Of a stretch of DNA of 64,000 nucleotides, positions 22,897-35,309 are shown one piece after another. The notes beneath the pieces were generated by a model. It saw only the letters and a list, made by a program, of their open reading frames with translations, did no database searches and was not told the origin of the DNA. A program made the translations under genes and the position numbers. The DNA comes from Brachypodium distachyon. Lineage: Eukaryota > Streptophyta > Magnoliopsida > Poales > Poaceae. The stretch lies in assembly GCF_000005505.3 (NCBI RefSeq), contig NC_016133.3, positions 40,389,237 to 40,453,236 on the forward strand. The letters are read 5' to 3'. Each line of letters opens with the position of its first letter. Positions within the stretch are counted from its first letter, which is position 1.

Positions 22897-25800
22897 TTTA
22901 TTTCCACTATTTTTATGAGCGTCTTCAAATTGAAGTTTATGTATGGATACTATTTGTATGAACTACTTTGATATGTTGGTTCATGTCATAAGTAGCATTA
23001 TTTATTTCTATGAAATATTTTATATGTTGGTTTATGCCACAAATAGGCCACAATGTTGAGGTGCAAGTACTAATCTCAAATCTAATTAATTGCAAGCTCA
23101 CATGAGACAACGTCTAAGAAACAATGCATTAAGAATGTTGTCTTTTAGCATTTATTATGAGCTAAGAGACACCACTTAAAGGAAGATGCATCGGAAGTGT
23201 CTTGAGCCTTGCTAGCCCCATGCTCCTACTCCTTCCCCCCAAAGCTGTCAGCTTTAATGGAAGCAGTGGAGGCTCAGTCTGGGTGTTTTCTGTGTCCGAG
23301 TAGTTAGTGCTTTTGCTGTGCACACCGGTCGGGAGTCTCGGCTTGCCAGGAGGTTCTGTAATTTGAAACTCGAGGAGGTGGTGGTGCATGCAGAGGTGAA
23401 ACTCAGCTTTTTCACTAGTGGTAAACTACAGAGATGGAAGGACAAGATTGGTTTTCTGTTGAGTACAGAGTGAGCAACTGGGAATAATTCCCCTATGTTA
23501 CGTGATGGTTACCACTACCTGATATTTTGAAAATAGTTTTGGTCAAGCTTTTAAAACTTTCGCTAGCACTAATTTTGAACATTTTTTTAACTGGGATTAC
23601 TAGAAGTATTCCTAGACAAAATGATATACCTTTTGAACTTCCAAGTTGAAGCTAAGAATCAACTGCCCTAGCCACTGAGGCTCGTACAATTACAGAACCG
23701 TTTTGTTAGGGCTCAGTCATCTGAAAAATAAGAATTTCTCGTCTCGATCTTTCCGATTGACTTTGAGATCCATGACCGTCTTTTGTGTCTTTGTTCGTGT
23801 GTTTTTAGTGTAGATGGACGGTCAGGATCCACTACATGGGTATGGATGTCGTTTGAGAGATACTATATCTAAACCTATGGAGAAATAACCATTGTTTTGA
23901 ATACCATGTCCATGTCATATTTTAGAAACAAGTGAGATTATATTTCGTCCACAAGCAATAATATATTGCCTATTTTTGTAATTTTAACTAAGTAGCGAAC
24001 AAATTTTTGAAACGAATGCCAATAGAATAAATGAGTAATAAAAAGGTGCTTTTTTTTTCAAAACAAAACCAACTGTCATATAACGCAAAATTTGCCCTCA
24101 ACAATAGTATCAGTATCAAATATATCTAATCCGTACTTACCTGCGGCGTGCGCCTCGTATGGATGCGCGGAAGCATCGTGTTAGCTGATAGCATCACGGA
24201 TCCATGATTACGCCATGGATAGGTCCTCCGATTCGCCCCCGTGCTAACAAAAACTACCTTGCACGTACCATCCCACAGACAAACCGATCTCACGATCCCA
24301 GGCATTGTTGGCGCTGCACCAAGAAACGGACGCCGCAAACGATAAACCCACGCATGGCTGTACCCGGCCCCGGATCGAGCATTATGAGTAGTGCGGGGTA
24401 GACATAACAGCTCGGAGTTTTAGACATGGCAGCTGAAACCTGCGTTGTTTACATCAGGTTCCCCAAGAATTATTTGGTGGTCCTCGCCTCTCATTGCCAC
24501 CAATGAAGTTTCTCGGGAGGCTTCACGCACACGGATTTCTGTCGTGAATGTCGAATTATCTTTTTTTCTTCTTTTCTCGTTGTAAAGTGTGTCGGAGTAT
24601 GGCTCATTTGCTTGGCAGGGGGGCATGGGATGAATAAAATAGCGTCTGGTGATGTTCTTGGACCACAATCACATACGATGGAATTATGATGTCGATCAAA
24701 TCAATAGTGTAGTCCGTCCGTGTAGCATGATACTCCGTACTTACGTCCATAATCCATTTTGTTACTCACTCCGTTTCTAATTGCACTAAAACATCGACAA
24801 GTATTTAGAAACGGAGAGAATAGTAGTTAACAAAATTATTACAGTACGTCCGACACGTACTCACAAGGAAATATTTTGTTCCTGCACGCTCGCACGAGAA
24901 AATTAATGCCACATACTAGCAATAAATAATTATGTCGTATTTTTGGAGAAAAAAAATCAACCTCGTCTCCTGCCGTCCTCGTATTTTTGTCTTGTCTCCT
25001 TCCATGCCAAAAAGAGCCACGCAAGCCCCTTCTGATGCACGCTAAACACAGACTGTAGCAGCATGATGACTACCAGTAATAGCCCAACCTATTCTTGTTT
25101 ATCATTGTACCAGACCATCTGGCGCACTGTAAACATCTCCATAAACTTCCAATATTTGCATTGGTTGGAGTACTACCACCCCAGCTGGTTGGCTGGTCAG
25201 GCCATAATCTCGAATGACTCGCAATACGTTCGGTGAGTGAGTGGTGACGGTAAAGTGCTCTCATCAATCCTCGTTATTACTCAATGCATGCATGGCACTG
25301 GATCTCCTATATGGCCGAGGTTGAGAGACCCGTTAATTGGCTAATTAATGGGTCGAACACCAAATTAACGACCCAACCAAAGTAAAGTACTCCGTAACCT
25401 CTCAACAACCCGCATCATAGCCAATGCCAGATCTCATCACCGATCCGGCCTCGCCGGAACGCGACACGGAGCCCAGCCCGGCCGTCGCCGCCGCGCGCGC
25501 GGCAGGTTGCATTGTGCCCCGAAATGCCACCGGCTCCCTCGATTTGATATCTCCGATATGATCCCTTCCGCGCGCCGACGTCCGTGTGTGCGCGGAGCCA
25601 CGTGCATTTGCCCGGCCGCGCACATGCCAATGATGGGAAGAAACAAGCTTAGCCAACGGGCTGTGCTGCGCTCATGGGCGCAGCGGCGGCAGGCCACCGT
25701 GGGCGCAGCGTGAGCGCGCGGCCCCGGAAGGTGTGGCTTGGCTCACCTCGTCCCAGCTCACTGGCTCAGCGGTGCATCTGCTTTTGGGGGACCGGCCCAA

Positions 25801-26833
25801 CTGGTTTTTGTTGGAGCTTTGCTATAATGCAGAGAAAGCATATACAAGAGAGAGGGCTAATCCATGTGAAAATGCCGTTATGATGCAGGGTTAGGTGGAT
25901 TGCTCATTTTTCTGCTGTTGATAGATTTGGCTAGCCATAGCATGTGCACAGTGCACTTTGCCAAAACAAGCAAACACATGCAAGGGGACATTTGACTTGG
26001 ACAGCTTGAGGCCGATTTGCTCGCGTAGATCGAGATGGATGGATCATGGATCTGCACAGTCGAAAAACACAACGAAATTTTTGGCGGCACACACTATGAA
26101 CGCCCGCGCGCGTCCATACAAATCGGAGCAGCTGGCAGACGCGAAATAGTAGTACTCGTACTCCCACCGTAGAATCCTAGGACGGATTTGCACGAGCTAT
26201 CCATCGATCTATCCCTAGTTTCCACACGTCTAGAATCATTCCAACTTGAGCGCCGGGAATCTATCGAAAGGCGGGCGCAGCCACTGCCTTGCCGTGCGTG
26301 CATCCTCTATTCCTCGCTGCACGACAGGGTCCCCCGCTCTTGCCGTGCTCGAATCCTAGGGAAAACTTCGTCGTAACCCGAGGGGCGTCCGTACGAAGCC
26401 CCGTGCATCCACGGAGTAAACAAAGGAGAAAGTTAAACTGGGCTTCTCCTCGTGGTGTGAGCTGGTGTGGGTAATCGGAGGAAGGAAAGAAGGCGTCCGA
26501 TACGATCGAATCTTTGCTGGTCCTTCCAGGCCACGAGCGAGAGCGACGCAACTCCTCCATCGATTGCCGTTATCATTGCGCACGTCCGGGGTCTGACACG
26601 GTGCTGCGGCTAGTAATAATCCCGACGAGGCCGCGTCTGCCGCTATTCATTGCGTTTGGTGGACGAGAGAGGAAACACAGCGTGCGTGCGTACGTGGGGT
26701 GGTTCCGGCACGCAGTTTTTATACAGCCAGGCCCGGATGGCCGACATGGTTAGCTAGTGAACCCTGCAAACCGTGCTTCAGAAGGGAACATTAAAACTGG
26801 GGTATACCGGTACCATAGAGTACGTACTGGCAG
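22897..26833. other. Intergenic DNA
   Basis: There is no supported gene. The first 300 bases may include the end of the Harbinger element. AT-rich sequence to about 24,100 is followed by mixed-composition sequence with many short frames and no domains. A small Stowaway lies at 24,765. Near 25,400-25,750 and 26,180-26,700 the sequence is GC-rich on both strands but without coding signal. Confidence 0.45.
24765..24822. mobile_element. Short Stowaway-like MITE
   Basis: The sequence starts CTCACTCCGTTTCTAA after TA (24,763-24,764) and ends TTAGAAACGGAGAGAATAG, so the arms pair over about 15 bp. The length of about 58 bp and the diverged termini suggest an old or internally deleted copy. Confidence 0.65.
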
Positions 26834-29800
26834 GTGCAACTTGCAGCGAGGGAGACATTTGTTAACGAATTTATGGTGTGGAACTGTGTATCGGAGCGAA
26901 CGTCTGCTCGGACTATCAATCCCGCGCTCGAGCTAGGCCACGCACCGCCCGGTCCGCCGGGATGGTCACCGCGCCGGTTTGTGGTGGCGGCGAGGGAGGA
27001 GGCGTTCAACAGGGAGGTGCAGGCGGAGTTTGAGAGGGCGCAGCTGGTGGAGGCAGATCGGGGTGAGTCCGTGCGTCAGGATGCGGAGACGAGTGCTTCA
27101 ATGGAGGTCAATCTCGCGGAGGGGATTGACGATTCGCGAGCACTGGCGACGATTGCGGGGGCGAGTTCGCACAAACGGGAGCTGCCACCTTCGTCGTCCT
27201 TACCGGAGGGTCATCGGGATGCAGGTACGCATTCCCCTCGGGATTACCTCGATTTGGTGGGCGATCTCATGTGGGTTGGCTATTCGTGTTCGGAGGCGCG
27301 GGCTTCGCTGGCTGATTGGTGGGAGCAGCACGCTGGCGGTGCGAGTTCTTGCGCGAGGGGGTCGGCGTCGGTGAGCCGACAGGTTAGTCGGGAGTCTTCG
27401 TCGGAATTTCAACACCTTGTGGACGATTTGGTGGTTGCGGGGCTTGAATTGGAGGAGGCGAATTCGCTGGTGTCGGGTTGGCTGCGTGAGGAGGAGGTGG
27501 TTTGGGGAAAACCAGTGTTGAGCTTGGAGGAGTTCCCGCCGCTCTCGTCGGAGATTTCCTCCACGCGCATCAATGGTGGGGATGGACGTGAGAAGCAGGA
27601 AGTGCTAGATGTAGATCGTGAGAAAAGACGCAAGCTCATTGCGGAACACAACGAGATTGTGGTGACTTCTGGTAGTCTGTGGGGGTGGTCGGTGCGGGGT
27701 GCGCAGCCGGTGGCGGTAGCGGCATCGCTGACGACCTCTCAGATCTCGCGGTGTCTTCCGAGTTTCGGGCTAGGATTGGTCGCCCTTCATTTGGTGCTGA
27801 TGCGACCGGTCAAGGCTCATCAAGGGATGGGTTGCTTGTACCGGTGGGAAATGGGGCTTCGGCGGCGCTTCCCCTGCCGAGTTTGGCGGCGGCAGATCTG
27901 TCGCCTAGGTTGCCGGAGTTGGAGGAGAGATTGGGAGCTATCCAAATTTCTGGCCCACGTCTCTTGTCGGGTGGGCCGAGTGGAGGCCCAAGGGGGTGGA
28001 GATGTGGATGATGGGCCGGGGGGTTCTTGGAGTGTGGGTGGCCCAACTTCGGTTGGTGGCCCAGTTCGATCTGAGACTGGGGGCGATTTAGGGTTGAGTG
28101 CGGGTTTCTGGTGGAAGTCAAAACTCATTCCTCTGTCTCCTTCCACAGCTTCTCGGGCGACGGCGGAGGAGGTGAAGCGATTTGGGGCGGGCTGTCAGGT
28201 GATTAAGCTTCGGCAAGCGGGGCTTGACGAACGCTCGTTTGCTGAGGTTGTGATGCAGTGTGACCGAGATGGAAGGCCGGCCAAGTGGACGCTGGACAAT
28301 CAGGGGGGTGGTGGCGGCGGATACCACGGTGCTAGTGGGAGTTCCTACTACCGTACGAGGGATTCGACCACCGCATGAAGCATCCTCATGAGAGCTTTCG
28401 CCAAGGCCCCTTGCACGGGGGAGGCTCTTGTGCGGGTGGGTCTGGTGAAGCTGGGGGGCGGGGCGCTCTTCGGGAGGGGGAGATGCTGGCGAACCAAGCT
28501 GAGCAGAATCTGAAGCGTGAGGCCGAGTTACGGGAGAAGCTGGAGAAGGCCAAGGAGCGGAAGAAGAATTTGGTTGGTCCCCAAGATGAGGAGAAGAAGA
28601 AGTTGTTCTGCCATAAGTGTACTGGATATGGCCATAGCCAGAAAGATTGTGCTAATCCTGTGGTTTGCTACGAGTGCAAGAACCCGGGTCACTTGTCTGG
28701 ACAGTGCCCGGCACGTCGCAGAAGGAGACAGGGCCTTCAGATTTGCAGGAGTGGAGCCGAGGGGACAATGTTCTTTGCTCTCAGGGTGGAGGTGCCTAAG
28801 AACTTCAAAGCTCCGCCGACGGCTACGGGGATTATGACTATCCAAACTGGCTCTTGCTCGATGGCTGCGATTGCGCGTGAACTCCAAATGTTACTTGAGA
28901 AAACTTGGGACTGGCGTGTGAAGGAAATGGCTGTGGGCAAGTTCTTGGTTGAGTTTCCGGATGTCGCATCGCGCAACAGTCTGGTTAAATTTGCAAATGG
29001 ATTCTGCTTTGTTTCGGATACCTCGGTGCAGGCGAAGGTGACTGAGTTTGATGGTGAATCCAGAGCTTTGGAACACTGAAAGAAGTGTGGGTGAAGCTGT
29101 TTGGTGTTCCGTCCTGGGCAAAGACGGAGGAAGCGGTTTGGGATTTGGCGTTTATCATTGCGGAGCCTGTGGAGATTGATCTAGACTCTCTGCTGGGTGC
29201 GGTGCATGCACCGGTGCGGGTGCGGGTTGCTAGTCCAACGACGGATGACATTGATGGGAAGAACGTTGTTTACCTCAATGGCAAGGGATTCCGCATTGAG
29301 TGGGAAGTGGAACGTGATTCTGTGGCTTCAGACTCTGATCCAATGGATAAAGGCAAGAAGAAGACAGAGGTTAAAGATACTCCTTCACTGAAAGAGAGTG
29401 AAGACACACAGCAACATTGCAAGGAGGGGCAATCCAAAGAAAATGTGTCTCAGCAGAGTGAGTGTGGCAACAACTCTGAGGTGCCAAAGAATGCGGCGAC
29501 TTTGGAGGGTGGTCTGGTGGATCCTGAACGGCTGATCTTGACTGCACACACTGAAGAAAAGGAAAAACTGGCAGAGCAGGGTGCTTCTGCATCGCAAGAG
29601 CTCTCTTTCACGGCTCACAAGTATATTGGGTATCCAGAGAAGGTGTCTTTTTCTGATGAGACCTGGACTGAGGAGGATGTGGACCTGGACGAAGTTCACT
29701 CAAAAACAGATAAGGTTGGGCAGACTTGCAAGATTGCAGAGGGCGAGGGGCAGCTTTGCAAGAAACTGAAAACTGGGGAGATTGATCAGCAAGCTAATGT

Positions 29801-30461
29801 GACTGATATTCACAAGATGGTGGGGGCTGACTCTTCGCTGGTGTCCAACCTTGGGGAGCCGACAGGCAAAGGATGGACGCAAGTGGGTAAAGGCAAAACA
29901 AAGATGAAGTCACCGGTGAGGGCCACACGTCAGAGTCAGCGCATACCAAAAGATGGAGTCCCGGTTCTGGAACGCGCGGAAAGGAGGGCGAAATGCCAGG
30001 ATGATATCTCAGGTACGCTTTTTAATTTCACGGTTTTGCAATCTTCTTCCAATCTGGTGCTTTCCGAAGTTGCGGTTGATTATGGGGTGGTTTTGGGGAC
30101 TTCGGGGGAGGAGATTGATGAATGTTTAGAGCGATTTAAAGAAAAAGAGAGGGCTGAAGCGTTGTTCGCTGAAGCGTGTGAGAAGATCTAGATCAAGGCC
30201 GCAGAAACGGCTGCAATGGAGAAGATGAAACAATCTGCTGAGGGGCAAGGGTTGCCCTCGGGGGAGCTGGGGGCTGTGCTGGAGAGACAGGAGAGCGTGT
30301 TAGAGGAGGCATGTGGATGTTCTCCTCTGAAAGAATTTGGAGAACAACTTGATTGTGGGCTGGATATAAAAACTCCTCAGAAATTTAAAGGATCTTCGAA
30401 GAAGAACAAGGGTTCTTCCAAGAAGAAGAAGGGGGGAGGTCGCAAGGCGCGATTCCGATGA
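26834..30461 (+). pseudogene. LINE ORF1 (gag-like, zinc-knuckle protein), broken
   Basis: The ORF1 product normally binds the element RNA. An N-terminal low-complexity acidic part is read from 26,834; between about 27,680 and 28,010 the sensible frame is a different one (compensating shifts). Two CCHC zinc knuckles follow in the frame starting at 28,375 (FCHKCTGYGHSQKDC and VCYECKNPGHLSGQC). The DUF4283-like part (EVPKNFKAPPTATGIMTI, then FPDVASRNSLVKFANG) is cut by a shift near 29,065 and continues from 29,085 (KLFGVPSWAKTEE). A stop at 30,189 precedes a Lys-rich tail. The last codon overlaps the next gene: the stop TGA at 30,459-30,461 shares bases with the ATG of ORF2. Confidence 0.8.
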
Positions 30462-33400
30462 GTGTGCTCTTTTGGAATGTTAGGGGGTTGGGGACGGCAG
30501 GACGGCGAAGTCAGATCTTGGAAATTATCCGGGAACCAGGGGTGATTGTGTTCTGTCTACAGGAGACTATAAAAGCAAAGTTCACTCACAGGGAGCTGGT
30601 GTCCCTTGGGGGATCCCACTCCTATCATTGGGCGATTAAACCGACTGTGGGTCATTCGGGGGGGATTCTGATTGCTGCTCGAGATGATATTTTTGATTGT
30701 ATTGGTGCTTCACAGGTGGAGTTCTTTTTGAGTATGGTGGTGAGGAACAAAATCTCTAAACTACAATGGGAAGTGATGAATGTTTATGGTCCAGTATTGC
30801 ACGAGAGAAAAGCGGAATTTTTGGCGGAAATCTCGGACCATGTCCTGACAAATGATGTGCCCCTGGTTTTAGGGGGCGATTTTAATTTGATCAGGTTTAG
30901 TGGTGATAGGTCGAGGGGCTTGCTGCATAGGACTACTATGGTGCAGTTCAATGCCGCGATCAATCTTATGCAGATCAGAAAGCTTCATCGAGTTGGGTGT
31001 CGGTTCACTTGGACGAACAAACAAGAACAGCCTATTATGGAGATTTTGGACAGAGTTTTCATGAACAACAACTAGGGGTTGCTGTTTCCTCGGGCGATTG
31101 CGGACACATTGACTAGAGTGGGCTCGGATCATAATCCTATAATGGTCAACTTGGGTGAACAAGTGCAGAACAAAGTTTTCCAGTTTCGGATGGAACCGGG
31201 ATGGTTCCTGGAGGCTGACTTTAAAAACTTGGTGATCAATAGGTGGCCTGTCAAAGGGGAGGACAATGCTGCTGATTTTTGGCATCGGCAACAAACTGTC
31301 CTTCGCAAGTTTATGAAAGGTTGGGGGAACAATCTTAGAGGGGAGACGCGGCGTAAGAAACAGGGGTTGTTGACCACGCTGAATGACATGGATAAAGTCG
31401 CTGAGGCAAACCCGGGGGGTGCCTTTGATTGGCGAGCAAGATACTTAGTTGAGGATCAGTTGGTGAAAATTTATGCGGCGGAGGAGCTTTACTAGCAACG
31501 CAGAGGTGCTTCCCAATGGTTATTGCAAGGCGACAACAACACAAGGTACTTTCATAAGGTTGCTAATGGAAGTAAAAGGAAAACGGTGATCATCTCGTTG
31601 GAAGGGGGGAGGGCCTCATCACGGAAAATGAGGAACTTAAGGCACACATTACAAGGTACTACAAGTAGCTCTTTGGCCGGGAACTGGGGTCTGACATTTG
31701 GAATGAGACCGAGTGTGTCCGCAGAGATGAGAATTTGGAGCTGTGCAAACCATTCTCCATGGAGGAGATTGAGCGAGCGATTAAGAAGACTAAGACCAAC
31801 ACGGCACCGGGCCCGAACGGCTTCCCGGTTCAGTTCTACAAGGAATTTTGGCCAGAGGTGAAAGATTTAGTGAAGGAGTTGATGGATGAACTCTATCAGG
31901 GGAGATTGAACCTGGGGCGTCTTAACTACGGAGTTATCACGCTCATCCCTAAGATTAAGGAGGCCAATGTTATCCGACAATATCGACCCATTTGTTTGCT
32001 CACTGTTATTTTCAAGATTATCACAAAGGTGCTGACTCTGAGACTGACTCCAGTGGCTGCTAGGATTATTAGTAATGTTCAAACTGCTTTTATCCCGGGC
32101 AGACACATTCTCGAAGGAGTAGTGGTACTTCATGAGATTTTACATGAGCTGGATAGGAGCAAAGCTCAAGGGATTGTGCTGAAACTAGACTTCGAGAAGG
32201 CTTACGATAAAGTGCGGTGGCCGTTCTTGGTTGAGGTGCTAAGACTGAAGGGCTTTTGCCAACAGTGTATTGGCTAGGTCAGAGCGGCGATGGAATCTGG
32301 AAAAGTTTGTATTAATCTGAATGGTGAATTGGGAGAGTATTTTCGGACCTTTAAAGGTTTGAGGCAGGGGGATCCTCTCTCGCCACTTCTTTTCAATCTA
32401 GTTGGGGATGCGCTGAGTGCTATGATCCAAGCTGCAAGAGACAAAGGACACCTTTGAGGGATGGTGCCTCATTTGATCCCGGGGGGGATCTCACACTTGC
32501 AGTATGCGGATGATACGGTGCTCTTCATTCATAGTGATTTGCAGCCGATCCGCACGGTGAAGTTCTTATTATATTGCTATGAGGAGATGTCTGGTCTGAA
32601 AATCAATTACCAGAAGAGTGAGGTGTTTGTGCTTGGTGTGGAGGAGGGGGAACAGGCGCAAATTGCGAGATGGTTAAATTGTCAGGTTGGCACTTTTCCA
32701 TTGAAATATCTGGGCATTCCTTTGTCCCCCAAGAAGATTTTGCTTGATGGATTCCAGGGTGTGGTTGATAAGGTGGAGAAGAGGTTGGAGGGTTGGCAGA
32801 GCGGTAGCCTTTCTTTTGGAGGAAGGAAGGTGCTGATTGATTCCTGTTTAGACAACCTTCCAACATATATCATGGGGTTCTATCGTCTCTACGAAGGCAT
32901 CCATTATAAAATGGACATGCTTCGAGCGCGGTTCTTTTGGGAAGGGATCAGCGCGCAAAGGAAGTATGATATGGTACGGTGGGAGCTTCTTTGTCGGCCT
33001 AAGGAGTTTGGTGGTTTGGGCTTTGTGGAAAGCAGAACCAGGAACACCACCTTGGTCGTTAAGTGGATTATGAAGTTGGAACGGGGAGATAATGACCTTA
33101 GTTGTATCCTGCTTCGGAATAAATATATGGGAGAAAATGGTTTCTTCCAGTCCAATACTACCCTGTCTTCTCGATTCTGAAAAGGGCTACATGCAGTAAA
33201 ACAATGGTTCGCGGTGGGTAGTGCCTATAATCTGCACAATGGCAAAAGCATCTAGTTTTGGCATGATATTTGGCTGGATCAGGTGCCGCTGAGTGTGCGT
33301 TTCCCAAGGCTGTTCTGCTGTAATGAACAACAACATGCTTTGGTGTGTGAGGTGCTCCTGGATGATGGGCCGCGCCTTTCGTTCAGGCGCTCCTTCGGAG

Positions 33401-34083
33401 AGGAGGAGTCCGAGGAATGGAAGGAGTTACTTCAGGTGCTAGCTCCTGTCCGTTTGGAGGATGGGCGGGATGAGGCCCGTTGGGAGCTAACCCCCAAGAA
33501 GATCTTCTCTACGAGTTCGATGTATCGTGCGATGATGAATACTGGGAGTGAGGACTTACGTGATGGACTTATGGAAGTCTCATATCCCACTGAAACAGAA
33601 TTTTTTTTTGCTTGGATGTGTGTCAAGGGACGTATTCAGGTGACGGATGAACTAGTTCCCAAAGGTTGGCAAGGGGAGGAAGGATGTCAGTTGTGTGGGC
33701 TGACGTAGACTGCACAACACTTGACCTTCACTTGTCCAATTGCTTTTTACTGCTGGAGTTTTATTAGGGATTGCTTGGGTTGGGGTAGGATGCCGACTTC
33801 CTGTGCAATTTTTTTCGAGTTGGTTATGCGCCAGGAAGGGAGAGTCAAGAATCATAAGTTCTGGTCGTTATTTGCCGCAGTGGCGTGGACGCTTTAGCTT
33901 ACAAGAAATGATATGGTGTTCAATCAAAAAGTTTACCGTTCTCCTTTGCAGGTGGTCTTCAAAGTCATGGCACCGCTGAGGCAATGGAAGTGTCTGCTTC
34001 CGGATAAGAGAAAGGCGGCGACTGTTGCTATCACTGAGAAGCTCTTGGAGAGGGCGATTAAGGAGGCGCAAGGCATGGGTTGA
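30458..34083 (+). pseudogene. LINE ORF2 (endonuclease, reverse transcriptase, zf-RVT), broken
   Basis: The start MSVLFWNVRGLG is typical of the apurinic-type endonuclease of plant L1. Catalytic landmarks are Asn in WNVRGLG, Glu in CLQETI, GGDFNLI, and the SDHNPIMV His. The reverse transcriptase follows: APGPNGFPVQFYKEFW, LKLDFEKAYDKV, LRQGDPLSPLLFN and the catalytic LQYADDTVLF near 32,495. The C-terminal zf-RVT region ends near 34,083. In-frame stops occur at 31,073, 31,493, 32,275, 32,456, 33,178, 33,253 and 33,706, plus frame changes between 31,600 and 31,740. Several stops replace positions where the family has Trp or Arg, as expected from C-to-T decay of methylated DNA. It cannot encode an active enzyme. 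Confidence 0.88.
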
Positions 34084-34258
34084 TTTTTTGTTCTTTGCTT
34101 GTAACTTCGGTTGGTCAGGTGTGCCTGGAATGTTTTGTTTTCAGAAGGTGCTGTGTTTTGGTGGTGTGTGCTGAATGCTGTAAGCTGGTTTTACCAGCAT
34201 AAGACCTCTGGCTTTTTAATATAGCTGGGCTGAAAAGCCTCTTTTCAAAAAAAAAGAA

Positions 34259-35309
34259 AGATTAGTCGCTCTGTACTGTACAGGCCACACTTGACGTTCC
34301 GGCGCGCATCAAAACTTCGTGGCGGCGAATGAACGCAGTCGGCAGCTGCGGCGCGCGCGATCCGACGTGCCGAAGTTTTGACTCCCTTTTCCGCGTATCC
34401 GGAATTCTTTGCCGCCGGCCACAAAATCGATGTTGCCGCGGCAGCCGCAGCCTCAGACGTGATGCCGCGGGGTTCACGCCTAGACAACGACACGCCGGCG
34501 GGTTCGCGGCCACTGGGAGCCCCACGCGTCAGCTGCGTATATAGATTCGATCGGGACTTGGTTGTCAGGTCTCCCCCGTCGCACGTGCACTCGACCGTTG
34601 CGGCCAAAGATGCCGCCTTCACGTGCGCCTGTCCTAGCCCGCACGCCGCCGCCACGTGGGCCGGACCCAGCATGCAGTGACAGAGACAGTACCTGGCGGC
34701 TGGCTTCCGAGTAAACTTGACGCCAGCCTAATTTGTCAGAGCTTCAATGGACTAACAGTCTAATAATTCAAACCAGGGACCCGAGAGGCCGAGACTGTTG
34801 GTGATGTGGTATCATCAGCAGTGCCCGATCCGACACAGCCATCCGTCGCAGGCATGGCCGTCTGTCTGAGAAAAGGCTATTGCAATGTGCAGCGAACAGG
34901 AAGCGCGCCGTCTCAAATTAATCGCCCCTCCGGCTCGATTTGATCGACCACTGTGCTATGATCCGTACAGCGCCTGGCCGTACATCAAGCTAGGATAGCG
35001 CCGTTAATCCTGAACAGTGTACGTAGGAGCGAGCTAGACGCCGAGACCAGGGAAGGAGGAGGAAGGCGCCGTGCATGCCCATGCCCATGCCGCCGTGTTA
35101 TAATCCTTCTATACGATGCACCGAAGCGCCGCCGGGCCTACGTACAGTGACCGGCGCTGATGCCTCACCGGCAGGGAGAGCCAGCTGTAGCACTGTACTG
35201 CCACTTACGGATAGGTACGTACGGAGTATACGAATTAATATTAGTACTACTAGTATGATCGCCATTTACAGGTAATTAAAACGGGTTAAGCTAGCTAATC
35301 ATCGATATG
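34259..35309. other. GC-rich intergenic DNA between two LINEs
   Basis: There is no coding frame with domain or splice support. The part up to about 34,680 is GC-rich on both strands with overlapping open frames, an effect of composition. No repeat of note was seen. Confidence 0.45.

Larger units (their letters stand above)
26834..34258 (+). mobile_element. L1-type LINE (non-LTR retrotransposon), near full length, inactive
   Basis: Two open reading frame regions in the order gag-like ORF1 then endonuclease/reverse transcriptase ORF2, a 3' tail and a terminal A-run (starting at about 34,239) identify a plant L1-type LINE. The left boundary is uncertain; recognisable ORF1 sequence (PPGWSPRRFVVAAREEAF) begins near 26,945, so the copy could be slightly truncated. 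No target-site duplication was found by eye. Every gene part carries stop codons or frame changes. Confidence 0.9.
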
